Assembly: GCA_910584785.1 (NCBI GenBank)
Contig: CAJUDX010000055.1
Location: 1 to 21,222, forward strand
Reading direction: 5' to 3'
Source of the DNA: an uncultured Lachnospiraceae bacterium
GTDB lineage: Bacteria > Bacillota > Clostridia > Lachnospirales > Lachnospiraceae
Length of the DNA: 21,222 bases
Shown: positions 7,425-15,140 of the stretch, in pieces
How the letters are laid out: every line of letters begins with the position of its first letter
Numbering within the stretch: the stretch's first letter is position 1
Notes under the pieces: generated by a model
The model's input: the letters and a program-made list of their open reading frames with translations, nothing else
Told to the model about the DNA's origin: nothing
Databases searched by the model: none
Program-made: the position numbers and the translations under genes

Positions 7425-8552
7425 ATGGATAAGAAAACACTGGGAAGTATTACTGCGGAATTTCCTCCGTCACGGGAGAATCATAACCCAAGAAACAGCG
7501 AAGGGGCCTTTCTCGCCCTTCCTGACGGAAGCATTTTCTTCGTCTACAGCAGATTTAAAGGTGAACGGCTGGAAGACTGGGCGCCGTCCGATATCTGCCT
7601 GACCATTTCCACCGACGGAGGAAGATCGTTTGGTGGGGAGCGCATCCTTTTCACCTGCGAAGAAGAAAACGCCGTTAATATTATGTCTCTTTCCCTGCTG
7701 AAGATGAACAATGGAGAGATTGGACTTTTCTATCTGCTCCGCTCTGCCTATACCCGAATGCAAATGTATCTTCGTCGTTCATCCGATCTTGGATTGACCT
7801 GGGATGAAAGGGTGCTTTGTACCCCCCAGGAGGGTTTTTTCGTCGTCAACAATGATCGTGTCGTCCGTCTGTCAAACGGAAGAATCCTGATTCCGGCGGC
7901 AAGCCACAAAGTCCTGTCACCCTGCACCAAGGAAAGCCTAATCCGACAGGAAACGGACAGCATCCTTGACAGCCGTTCCGAAGTGATCTTCTTCTATTCC
8001 GATGATGATGGAAGAAGCTGGAAGGCATCTGAAGGAAAGTGCTGTATGCCCCACATGGCAAACTGCCGCTCAGGACTTCAGGAACCGGGAATTTTAGAGC
8101 TTTCCCCCAATGTATTATGGGCGTTTTCACGGACGGATTTAGGGAGGCAATACGAAATGTATTCCTTCGACAACGGAGAAACCTGGACAACTGCCCAGCC
8201 CTCGCGCTTTACCTCACCCAACAGCCCGCTAAGTATGAAACGGAATAAAAACGGCTGGATCTATGCAGTCTGGAATCCCATTCCTGAGTATAATGGCAGA
8301 GACAAAACAGCAATCTTTACCGGAGGAAGGACGCCTTATATGCTCGCCGTAAGTAAAGATAACGGAAAAACCTTTAGTGAAGGTCTTATCTTTGAAGATG
8401 ATAAAAACAGCGGCTACTGCTACTGCAGCATCCTCTTTACAGAAGAAGCCGTACTTCTGGGATATAATGCAGGGGGACCAGAGGACGGGAGCTGCCTGGC
8501 AAAGGCTCGTATCCGTCGCATTCCTTACCGGGAACTAGAAGGTACATGCTGA
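7425..8552 (+). CDS. BNR/Asp-box repeat protein, sialidase-like
   Basis: A 375-residue, six-bladed-propeller-type protein of the sialidase (BNR) superfamily. Five Asp-box motifs (S-x-D-x-G-x-[ST]-[WF]) occur at residues 62-69, 119-126, 192-199, 247-254 and 310-317. Possible active-site residues are R23 (in HNPRNSEG), E220 (LQEPGI), R236 and R302 (GGRTPYML), by analogy with the arginine triad and glutamate of sialidases; I cannot verify these without alignment. There is no signal peptide or membrane segment, so the protein is cytoplasmic and would act on sugars after import by the two upstream permeases. GGGGAG lies six bases before the ATG. True sialidase activity is not established: many BNR proteins in such operons act on other sugars. 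Confidence 0.85.
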   Translation: MDKKTLGSITAEFPPSRENHNPRNSEGAFLALPDGSIFFVYSRFKGERLEDWAPSDICLTISTDGGRSFGGERILFTCEEENAVNIMSLSLLKMNNGEIGLFYLLRSAYTRMQMYLRRSSDLGLTWDERVLCTPQEGFFVVNNDRVVRLSNGRILIPAASHKVLSPCTKESLIRQETDSILDSRSEVIFFYSDDDGRSWKASEGKCCMPHMANCRSGLQEPGILELSPNVLWAFSRTDLGRQYEMYSFDNGETWTTAQPSRFTSPNSPLSMKRNKNGWIYAVWNPIPEYNGRDKTAIFTGGRTPYMLAVSKDNGKTFSEGLIFEDDKNSGYCYCSILFTEEAVLLGYNAGGPEDGSCLAKARIRRIPYRELEGTC

Positions 8553-8625
8553 TTTGCAGATAACATCGACAACATAAGTGTACTTACAAGGAAATCCGCA
8601 ATATATGGTAAACGCCTGGGAACAG

Positions 8626-8691
8626 GAAAAGCAGTGGTTTTCTTCAGCATGGTACTGCCTGCTTAAAGAAACCGCTGCTTTTCTCTTTTTT
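8626..8691 (+). terminator. Strong intrinsic terminator of the ABC transporter operon
   Basis: A 19-base arm (8626-8644, GAAAAGCAGTGGTTTTCTT) pairs almost completely with 8665-8683, and a T-rich run (TCTTTTTT) follows. It lies 74 bases after the BNR gene and just before the stop of the convergent LysR gene. It may also slow minus-strand transcription, but the minus-strand flank has only a weak T run. Confidence 0.88.
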
Positions 8692-8702
8692 ATCTCTGCC
8701 CC

Positions 8703-9608
8703 TTAACTTTCTTTTTCCATCATAAACCTTGGAAGCTGCCGTTCAAACTTTAATAAAAAGTCCGCAAAATCTTCGGTTGCCTTGGTCATATAATTTTTCC
8801 TGCTGTACACCATATACACCAGCCGCGCATCTTCAGGAATATCGGATATTATCACCTTTTTAATATGGTCAAACTGGCTTAAATACGGTGTATCTGCGGC
8901 AATCGCTGCCTGATTTGTCGCCATTACCACCCCGCCAATTGATATCTCGTCATCATAGGAAAAGCTTGCCTCCACCCCTTTGCTGCGCAGTACCGCCCGG
9001 ACAATTTTCCCAATCGGAATCGTTTCCCGATAAGTGGTAAGCGAATACTCCCTGATTTCTTCCAGCATCACCGCTTCCCTCTGCGCCAGAGGGTGATCTT
9101 CGCGTACCACCAAAATCAGGCGTTGGGCCAGAATCGGCACAAACGCTAATTCCTCATCTTCCGTCTTTGAACAAAAAGCTAGATCGTAGGTTCCCTTTTT
9201 TAATTCATCCAAAAGGCGCAGGGTATGCCCCTGGTAGATATTAAAGGATACCTTGGGATACTTTTCCCGGTAATGCTTTAATACCGCCGGCATATAATCG
9301 CCTAAAATCGTGGGAATGCAGCCGATATCAATCACACCGCCCATCAAACCGGATTTACTTTTTGCCACAGCAATTCCCTTATCCAGCTGATTTAACGCAG
9401 CATCCACATATTCATAAAATTCCCTTCCATACTTAGTCAGCTTTACATTCCTTCCCTCCTTTTGAAACAGGGCCAGTCCCAGCTCCTGCTCCAGGGAAGA
9501 AATCGAATCACTTAAACTGGGCTGTGTAATATACAGCTCCTTTGCCGCCTTTGTATAATGCTGAAGCTGCGCCAGCTTACGGAAATAGTATAATTGGGAC
9601 AAATTCAT
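8703..9608 (-). CDS. LysR-family transcriptional regulator
   Basis: A 301-residue LysR-type regulator. Residues 1-60 form the winged helix-turn-helix (LYYFRKLAQLQHYTKAAKEL, then ITQPSLSDSISSLEQELG). A two-lobed substrate-binding domain starts near residue 90 (GVIDIGCIPTILGDYMP). The ATG at 9606-9608 has an excellent AAAGGAGG seven bases before it; an in-frame ATG 39 bases upstream has none. It is the last minus-strand gene of the catabolic cluster, 184 bases after the GntP-type transporter, with no obvious promoter of its own. It is the best candidate to regulate the cluster, and a T-N11-A palindrome typical of LysR binding stands upstream of the first gene at 21182-21196. The effector is unknown. 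Confidence 0.93.
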   Translation of the reverse strand: MNLSQLYYFRKLAQLQHYTKAAKELYITQPSLSDSISSLEQELGLALFQKEGRNVKLTKYGREFYEYVDAALNQLDKGIAVAKSKSGLMGGVIDIGCIPTILGDYMPAVLKHYREKYPKVSFNIYQGHTLRLLDELKKGTYDLAFCSKTEDEELAFVPILAQRLILVVREDHPLAQREAVMLEEIREYSLTTYRETIPIGKIVRAVLRSKGVEASFSYDDEISIGGVVMATNQAAIAADTPYLSQFDHIKKVIISDIPEDARLVYMVYSRKNYMTKATEDFADFLLKFERQLPRFMMEKES

Positions 9609-9792
9609 AAATGCCTCCTTTGTATCTTCAACGACTCCCTTAACCATTTAATTTCCACAAAGGACCCTACTTCGTCCGTTCAGTCAACTAATTTCCCACT
9701 AACCTCTCAGGCAGCAAAGAAAACAGTCAAAGGAAATTCGGAATGCCCGATAAAGCGAGCAGACACTTCGCTCCGCTACTTCCTTAATAAGG
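9609..9792 (-). other. Spacer between the GntP-type gene and the LysR gene
   Basis: No gene or convincing promoter is visible. A bulged hairpin (GCGGAGC with GCTCGC, about 9757-9779) follows the transporter stop without a T run. The string GGAATGCCCGATAAAGCG (9740-9757) nearly repeats one in the T-box leader (5019-5036, 17 of 18 bases). Confidence 0.4.
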
Positions 9793-11094
9793 TCAAATGA
9801 TAATCCCAACTGTAGCCATTAAAGCGATAACCAGACCTGCAATCGCCGCCGGAATCGTCGTCCCGATAATGATGTGCTTATAGCTTTCCTTTAAACTGCA
9901 TCCGCAGATGGACATGGTCAGGATGGCAACGGAAGAATTGGGAAGCTTATTTAAAATCAGGGCCGATTCGGTAACAATTCTGTGCAGGGCCTGTGCATTT
10001 ACCCCCATATCCAAAAACGCCTGTCCAAAACTTTCCAGGAAAATGGTTTCACCCGAAATCGCGGAACCGGTCAGTCCGGTAAGTACCGCTGTGCCAAAGT
10101 AAGCCTTAATATAGGCCGGAATATTCAGTGCAAGCACAGCTTCCTGAAGGCTCTGGAATGCCGGAGCCATGCCTAACACCTTGGAAAGACCCATAACGGC
10201 GGCTACAGTAAGCATGGAGCTTAAACCGGAGCTGCTTCCCGTCTTAACGGCAGTCTTTACGTTTTTAATATGCTTAAACTGTGTGGCAATAACCAAAAGG
10301 ATTCCCAGGGTAAGCGAGAATAAAATACTGTTTGAAGTTCCCCAGCCGGAAGTAATTACAACCGCTGCCAGAACAACGATAAAAGGAAGAACTGACATGC
10401 CAATTCCCGGAAGTTCTTCGTCCGGGATAATACTTGCATTATCCTTGTACATCGCTAAAAGTTCTTCTTCGGTATTCTGGGCATGGCTCTTTTTCTGTGC
10501 ATAGTTAAAATAAGCAAAATAGCACACGGCAAGAATCGCCGTAAACACAATCGACAGCCCCGGTGCAGAGCCAAGAGAGGTCTTTAAATAGGTATTGGGA
10601 AGTACATTACAGATATCCAGGGTGTACATAAAACCATTTGCGCTGGCACCGCCGCCCAAAAGCATAAAGGGAAGCACCCGGCGATCCATCTTATTTTCTC
10701 TGAGCAGGTTATCAGCAATCGGATATAAAACAAAAACCATAATATAACCGTTAATTCCCAACAGAGTGATAAAGAAGGTGCAGATTAAAATAACCAGGCC
10801 AACCATCTTTGCCCCTAACTTTTCCGTCAGATATTTAGCAACCTTGGTTGCAAGGCCCGTTTCCAGAACCAGCTGTCCGAAAACACCGCCCATACCTAAA
10901 ATCAAGAACCAGGAAGCCACAAAACCGCCGGCACCGCCGGAAAACGTGGTTAAAAATCCTTCAAAAATATCAAGCCCGCTGGTGACTAAGATAATCAGCG
11001 CGGTAATCACCGTCGCCGTAATCATATCAATTCCCTTGATAATCATAACAACCAGGAGTGTAATGGCAACAATTAATCCAATGGTACTAAGCAT
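9793..11094 (-). CDS. GntP-family permease (organic acid transporter)
   Basis: A 433-residue polytopic membrane protein of the GntP family, whose members import gluconate and other hydroxy or keto acids with protons. About 12 hydrophobic segments are visible. The family-type C-terminal signature is recognisable: GLTGSAISGE, then HRIVTESALILNKLPNSSVA and SYKHI. A hydrophilic central loop (about residues 205-230, KKSHAQNTEEELL) separates the halves. I start at the ATG 11092-11094, which has GGAGGGAACT directly before it; the upstream in-frame GTG lies inside that ribosome binding site. A TATAAAAT box and a 28-bp palindrome precede the gene, so it probably has a promoter of its own as well as possible read-through. 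In context it should import the carboxylic acid used by the CoA-dependent pathway, which is inference. Confidence 0.88.
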   Translation of the reverse strand: MLSTIGLIVAITLLVVMIIKGIDMITATVITALIILVTSGLDIFEGFLTTFSGGAGGFVASWFLILGMGGVFGQLVLETGLATKVAKYLTEKLGAKMVGLVILICTFFITLLGINGYIMVFVLYPIADNLLRENKMDRRVLPFMLLGGGASANGFMYTLDICNVLPNTYLKTSLGSAPGLSIVFTAILAVCYFAYFNYAQKKSHAQNTEEELLAMYKDNASIIPDEELPGIGMSVLPFIVVLAAVVITSGWGTSNSILFSLTLGILLVIATQFKHIKNVKTAVKTGSSSGLSSMLTVAAVMGLSKVLGMAPAFQSLQEAVLALNIPAYIKAYFGTAVLTGLTGSAISGETIFLESFGQAFLDMGVNAQALHRIVTESALILNKLPNSSVAILTMSICGCSLKESYKHIIIGTTIPAAIAGLVIALMATVGIII

Positions 11095-11111
11095 AGTTCC
11101 CTCCACTTTCT

Positions 11112-11139
11112 GTTACAGTACAGAAGCCTATACTGTAAC
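11112..11139 (-). promoter_or_regulatory. 28-bp palindrome in the GntP-type gene leader (operator or mRNA hairpin)
   Basis: GTTACAGTA (11112-11120) and TACTGTAAC (11131-11139) form a perfect 9-bp inverted repeat around 10 bases. It begins about nine bases after a TATAAAAT box and ends eight bases before the ribosome binding site. It could be a repressor operator overlapping the transcription start, or a stem in the 5' end of the mRNA. The symmetry is too long to be likely by chance. Confidence 0.7.
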
Positions 11140-11147
11140 CATGTTCT

Positions 11148-11155
11148 ATTTTATA
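11148..11155 (-). promoter_or_regulatory. Probable -10 element for the GntP-type gene
   Basis: TATAAAAT on the minus strand, placed so that transcription would start near 11141 at the edge of the palindrome. No good -35 hexamer is seen at the expected distance, which suggests an activator-dependent or weak promoter. Confidence 0.45.
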
Positions 11156-11212
11156 CCAAAATTTTTTCCTTGATAGCCGTTCTTTTGCCCTATTCTTCCT
11201 TTGTTTTCCCGT

Positions 11213-12490
11213 TCAGTTTCCCCCGTCCTTCCATCCGATAACCACATTGAGAATCGTCGGAATAATCAGAGTAAACAGGGTAATATACGAGGCAAGGGTA
11301 AGTCCTTTGGATACCAGAGAGGTAAGTCCGGCCTGGGACACGCCCCAGGTAATACAGATATAAATAAATGTTAAAACAGCCCCTCGTTTGTTTCGCTTTG
11401 CCGCAGAAGTTTTTGGATCTTCCTTGATCTTATCCTGATACCAGTTTAAAATACGGTCGTTAAAGCCCTGCGCATAGTTGATCGCCGTGGAAATCGTGGC
11501 AAAAAAGATGGCAATGGTCAAAAAAGTCAGCATCACCGTTTTCAGCGCACCGCTTCCTATTCCTTCCTGTACCACCAGAATCGTATAAACCGCCTTTCCG
11601 TTGGCCCAGCCGTCATAAACCGCAGAGTAATTGGATGCCAGGTTAATTACGTTCATGGCAAGGAATGCCCAGTTGGCAATGACCGATAAGATAACGGCCC
11701 AGCGCAGGGTCTTTTTATTGTCAAAAAGCTGCGTATGGTTGACGTAGGCACCAAATCCAGCCAGGTTCTGCCCGGAAAAGATATAGGCCCAGATAACGGC
11801 AATCAAAAGGTACTTGATAAAGCTTCCTGCCCCCGAGGCAACAGCAGTGTTCATCTCATTCGTCATTGCTGCCATCTCTGCGGAAAGCTTCCCAGCACCT
11901 ACATTATACAGGATATTGGGCACATGAACCAGAATCAGGGCAAAGAAGATCACGGCACTCATAAATACCGCATTTTTTCGAACCAAGTCTACGCCCTTCA
12001 TACATAAGAGGAACATCATTGCCCCGACAATCAGGGTGGTAATCAGATAGGGGATTCCTGTAAGCTCGGATAATGCCGAACCGGAGGTGGAATAGGCAAG
12101 CGCCATACACACGATCAGCAGCCAGTTAAAATTCAGTTCATACACTACCTGCATTGGCCTTGCAAAGATTCCGCCGCAAAACCGGGAACCGTATTTGAGC
12201 AGGAAGCTGCTGTAATCAAATACCTTAAAATCCATGGCAAATTTCATAAAAAAGTAAATAATAAAACAGTTAATTGCCGCAACAACAAACGGCATAAACA
12301 AACAGAAATAGGGCTGCGTCACCACAGGAAGCATCCCATAAAACCCAGTATTCCTAAAGAAATAAGTCCACGGCGTAGACCCGGAAGCAAAACCGCCCCC
12401 GCATTGTGAACTGAACGCAATTGATACAAAGACCAGAACGGTTTTCCAGTCTGCTTTCTGTGCTTCCTTTTGTTTTATCTCACTTTGCAT
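11213..12490 (-). CDS. YkvI-family membrane transporter (APC superfamily-like)
   Basis: A 425-residue integral membrane protein with about 10-11 hydrophobic segments. The N-terminal stretch FVSIAFSSQCGGGFASG (residues 21-37) carries the glycine-rich first-helix signature of the YkvI group (COG3949), a poorly characterised set of LeuT-fold/APC-like proteins. The rest, including WAYIFSGQNLAGFGAYV and FFATISTAINYAQGFNDR, fits that fold. Solute specificity in this group is not well established. GCAGAGGT lies five bases before the ATG. The leader upstream contains one copy of an 86-bp repeat. Sitting between the CoA-pathway genes and a GntP-type transporter, it may carry a substrate, a product or a co-substrate. 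Confidence 0.8.
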   Translation of the reverse strand: MQSEIKQKEAQKADWKTVLVFVSIAFSSQCGGGFASGSTPWTYFFRNTGFYGMLPVVTQPYFCLFMPFVVAAINCFIIYFFMKFAMDFKVFDYSSFLLKYGSRFCGGIFARPMQVVYELNFNWLLIVCMALAYSTSGSALSELTGIPYLITTLIVGAMMFLLCMKGVDLVRKNAVFMSAVIFFALILVHVPNILYNVGAGKLSAEMAAMTNEMNTAVASGAGSFIKYLLIAVIWAYIFSGQNLAGFGAYVNHTQLFDNKKTLRWAVILSVIANWAFLAMNVINLASNYSAVYDGWANGKAVYTILVVQEGIGSGALKTVMLTFLTIAIFFATISTAINYAQGFNDRILNWYQDKIKEDPKTSAAKRNKRGAVLTFIYICITWGVSQAGLTSLVSKGLTLASYITLFTLIIPTILNVVIGWKDGGN

Positions 12491-12516
12491 AAATTACCTC
12501 TGCCTTCTTTTCTAAG

Positions 12517-12602
12517 CCTTCATGCGCCCACAAGCAGTCGTACCACCATAAGTAAAAGTATTCTGGGCGCACTTGGAATACTTGAATCTAGACCGCCTAA
12601 TC
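12517..12602 (-). repeat. 86-bp dispersed repeat, copy A
   Basis: Read on the minus strand, this copy matches 16195-16280 read on the plus strand. The first 39 bases differ at about five positions, and the 19-base block GTATTCCAAGTGCGCCCAG is identical. The last block, CTTGTGGGCGCATGA, is also identical, while about 30 central bases vary. TGCGCCCA and TGGGCGCA inside the element can pair, so it may form a hairpin with a variable loop. Here it lies in the presumed 5' leader of the YkvI-family gene. Confidence 0.85.
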
Positions 12603-12627
12603 ACTGGTGAACGTTTACAGCAAAACA

Positions 12628-12645
12628 TTGTTATTTAATTAACAA
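12628..12645. promoter_or_regulatory. AT-rich palindrome, possible operator
   Basis: TTGTTA (12628-12633) and TAACAA (12640-12645) form a perfect inverted repeat about a 6-base TTTAAT centre, 138 bases upstream of the YkvI-family start. It may bind a regulator of that transporter; AT-rich palindromes also arise by chance. Confidence 0.35.
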
Positions 12646-12838
12646 ATTTGAGTGCAAAGAACCCGGCAAGCAAATTTTCGCCTGCCGCGGACTCTTGCTG
12701 ACCAGAACGTGTTCAAACATCCATTCCTGCCATCTGCAGGCTCCACAAATTGCGACGCACAGCTGGCAGAAAGCAATGTTCAAACACACTCCAGCGTTTA
12801 TCTTCCACTAAATGACACAAGATGAATTTCACCAAACA

Positions 12839-13399
12839 CTATGGCTTGGCTTTAGATTGCCACTGGGCATTCATCTTATCTAACGGAACCTCAATCAGCC
12901 CTGCTCTTTTTCCATACACATAGAGGATGAAACCGCGCTTGCAGCGGAACACACATTCCAGGCAGGGATCTTCATCGCAATAGGCAAAGGCATCTGTATC
13001 AGCCAAGGCAAACACCATGGGCGGGCGCTTTCCCTCCGCAATATATTTTAAATACCCGCCAGTAAAGGTTTTTAAGTAAATCCATTCCGGGTTATCTTCA
13101 GGAAGCTTTGCCTTCCAGGACACCTTTACCGCATTATCATTGTAACCTCCCGTAATCCGGTAGGTTACGGTAAGGAAATCGTCGGCATTTTCCTGAGACA
13201 TGGGGTGCAACCGCACAGCTTTTTTGCCGCAGCAAATAATCTCCCGCTTTTCATTGCCTGCATCCATGCCCAGCCCGCGGGTCACAGGAAAAAGCGCGCC
13301 GCAAACCTCGCAGCAGTAAAAGCACACACCTGGACACTCACCTTCTCTGGGCTTTCGTGTATCCCGACATCTCGTCGCACTGAAAGTCTGTTCCATCAT
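12839..13399 (-). CDS. Desulfoferrodoxin-like protein with an altered iron site
   Basis: A 186-residue, cysteine-rich soluble protein. The N-terminal part has a desulforedoxin-type Cys4 pattern, FYCCEVCG with C30 and C33, then ICCG with C56 and C57, which in desulfoferrodoxin binds one iron. The following part resembles the superoxide-reductase beta-sandwich: VTYRITGG, then EWIYLKT and a late AFAYCDED. The residues expected for the catalytic His4-Cys iron are mostly replaced: the HP and HY(I/V) histidines read KL and NP here, and the C-N-x-H end reads CDED. Four cysteines at 141, 146, 149 and 153 are extra. Electron transfer or metal binding is more likely than superoxide reduction. GAAGGGA lies nine bases before the start used; an ATG at 13417 is possible but badly spaced. 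It follows the CoA ligase gene. Confidence 0.6.
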   Translation of the reverse strand: MMEQTFSATRCRDTRKPREGECPGVCFYCCEVCGALFPVTRGLGMDAGNEKREIICCGKKAVRLHPMSQENADDFLTVTYRITGGYNDNAVKVSWKAKLPEDNPEWIYLKTFTGGYLKYIAEGKRPPMVFALADTDAFAYCDEDPCLECVFRCKRGFILYVYGKRAGLIEVPLDKMNAQWQSKAKP

Positions 13400-13448
13400 G
13401 GACAACCATCCCTTCATTCCTCACTCTTATTCTTATCTCTGCTTTTCT

Positions 13449-13501
13449 TTATTGAATGCTCTTCTTTACTGAACACTCTTTTTTTACTGAACACTTTTTT
13501 C
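13449..13501 (-). repeat. Tandem repeat of the CoA ligase 3' end (three copies, 17-18 bp)
   Basis: Units at 13484-13501, 13466-13483 and 13449-13465 share TTACTGAACACTCTTT with small changes (plus-strand reading). The first unit is the end of the ligase gene itself (codons for KSVQ and the stop), so the other two are 3'-end duplications lying just past the stop. The pattern is the same as at the pheS end. Confidence 0.75.
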
Positions 13502-15136
13502 TGCTTCCATCCGCCTCTTCAGTTCTTCCTGAAGCAGATATTTTTTTACCTTCCCGCTTCCGGTGTGCGGAATCCGGTCAATTAATTCCAGACGTTCCGG
13601 CCAGAACCGTTTAGGTACTGCCTTGCCCTTCAAATAGGCAAGCACGTCCTCCAGCACCAGGTTTTCTCCTCCCTTTGCCGGAACGACAAAAGCGCAGATT
13701 CTCTCGCCCAGGCGATCGTCCGCCATACCGATAATCGTGTGTTCGCCCACCCCCGGACAACCTTCCAGGTTATCGTTAATTTCGTTGGAATTTAAGTTTT
13801 CCCCGCCCCGGACAATCATATCTTTCTTTCTGCCGATAATGCGGATGCTGCGGTTTTCATCCATCACACAGAGATCGCCGCTGTGGAACCACCCGTCGTC
13901 ATCCAGCACCCCATCCGTGATACTCCTTGCCTTTAAATAGCCAAGAAATACATTCGGACCGCGGGAAACCTCTTCGCCGGGTGTTCCTGCAGGAACTTCA
14001 TTGCCCTCGTCGTCAACTACCTTTACCTCGATAGCGCCCATCGGCCTCCCGGAAGTTGTCCCGTTTAAGGCAAGTGCTTCTTTCGGGCGGACAAAAACAT
14101 GGGGCACGCTCTCCGTCGATCCGTAGACCTCGCAGAGGAGGATCTTAAACTTCCATGCCTTCTGCACCATATAGCCAGGTACAGGGGCGCCGCCGCAGAG
14201 ATAAAACTTTAAATACGGCAGTTCTCCCCCGCTGTTTTCCAGTTCGCGCAGGATATCGTAAATAAACGGTGTGGCACCCATGGAGTAGGTGCATTTTTCA
14301 CGGTTCATCAGTGCAATCGCCTCATGGCAGCTGTATTTCTGCTGAAGCACCAGCTTTGCGCCAAGAAGCATTGGGGCAATGACGCCGTGATGGAAACCGG
14401 TCGCATGGTTTAACGGGGCCGGCATAAACATAATATCCTTCTCGTTTAATTCCAGTTCCTGGTTAAACGTTTCCTCGCTGTAGCGGATGTTGTCGTGGGA
14501 CAATAACACGCCCTTGGTTCCCCCCGTCGTCCCGGAGGTGCATAAAATCAGAGCAATATCCTGACCGGTCAGTTCATGGGCACACGCTTTTTTGGGTAGC
14601 GGCGGATAAGCGTTTATGATTTCAGCAAGTGATGGAAGGCTGCTCCTTCTCTCCCTGGCATAATCCAGCATCACCACGCCTTTCAGGGACGGAATTTGAT
14701 CCATCACCGCAAGAATCCGCTGTTCATAGTCCGTTTTATAGAAAAAGGTCGGTGCAAAATACACCTTGGACTCCGTGGTGTTCATGCTGCGGATTAACTC
14801 CTTTTCCTCATAGGACATGGCAATCGGATGGATAACGGCTCCCACCTTAAAGCAGGCAATCGTTATCAGGACAAATTCACTCCATATGGGAATCTGGAAG
14901 GAAACAACATCGCGGGGCATTACGCCTTTTTCGCGGAGATAGGCTGCAACTTTCGATGCAGCCTCATCCATTTGCCGGTAGGTGTAGCGAAACCCCCGAT
15001 CATCCACCACATACTCCCGGTCAGGATACTTTTCTACGGAAGCCTCCCAGCAGTTCAGCAGGGTTTTATCGCTCCAGTAGCCCTTCTCCAGATACATTTT
15101 CTTCTGTTCTGGATTAATTTTAAGATCTTCAACCAT
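13484..15136 (-). CDS. Acyl-CoA ligase (AMP-forming), CaiC/AliA-like
   Basis: A 550-residue class I adenylate-forming enzyme that activates a carboxylic acid with ATP and CoA. The P-loop CTSGTTGGTKGVL is at residues 199-211, YGSTES (A5) at 339-344, GWFHSGDL at 415-422, IGRKKDMIVRGGEN at 434-447, and the C-terminal catalytic lysine is K529 in PHTGSGKVKK. All key motifs are intact. The ATG at 15136 is four bases past the etfA stop, which points to translational coupling; AGGG-like sequence overlaps the etfA end. Closest in type are the crotonobetaine/carnitine (CaiC) and cyclohexanecarboxylate ligases, but the acid cannot be named from the motifs. In this cluster it would make the first acyl-CoA that the CoA-transferase then regenerates. 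Confidence 0.92.
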   Translation of the reverse strand: MVEDLKINPEQKKMYLEKGYWSDKTLLNCWEASVEKYPDREYVVDDRGFRYTYRQMDEAASKVAAYLREKGVMPRDVVSFQIPIWSEFVLITIACFKVGAVIHPIAMSYEEKELIRSMNTTESKVYFAPTFFYKTDYEQRILAVMDQIPSLKGVVMLDYARERRSSLPSLAEIINAYPPLPKKACAHELTGQDIALILCTSGTTGGTKGVLLSHDNIRYSEETFNQELELNEKDIMFMPAPLNHATGFHHGVIAPMLLGAKLVLQQKYSCHEAIALMNREKCTYSMGATPFIYDILRELENSGGELPYLKFYLCGGAPVPGYMVQKAWKFKILLCEVYGSTESVPHVFVRPKEALALNGTTSGRPMGAIEVKVVDDEGNEVPAGTPGEEVSRGPNVFLGYLKARSITDGVLDDDGWFHSGDLCVMDENRSIRIIGRKKDMIVRGGENLNSNEINDNLEGCPGVGEHTIIGMADDRLGERICAFVVPAKGGENLVLEDVLAYLKGKAVPKRFWPERLELIDRIPHTGSGKVKKYLLQEELKRRMEAEKSVQ

Positions 15137-15140
15137 AAGC

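Larger units (their letters stand above)
12491..12838 (-). other. Leader of the YkvI-family gene, no coding sequence
   Basis: A 348-base gene-free stretch. It contains an 86-bp repeat copy (12517-12602), an AT-rich palindrome (12628-12645), an imperfect stem (about 12664-12686, GGCAAGC with CGCCTGCC) that may terminate the upstream minus-strand gene, and a direct repeat TGTTCAAACA (12710-12719 and 12778-12787) flanking a TGCCA-containing segment. A TTGCAC hexamer on the minus strand could serve as a -35 for the YkvI gene, but the matching -10 (ATAACA) is poor. Confidence 0.5.

Noticed and set aside
9609..9792. Glycine or TPP riboswitch suggested by CCTGAGAGG
   Set aside because: Only a short string agrees; the other conserved blocks of either riboswitch are missing.
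12517..12602. Known riboswitch in the YkvI leader
   Set aside because: I could not match it to any riboswitch consensus I know, and the second copy lies antisense between etf genes, which argues against a cis-acting metabolite sensor.
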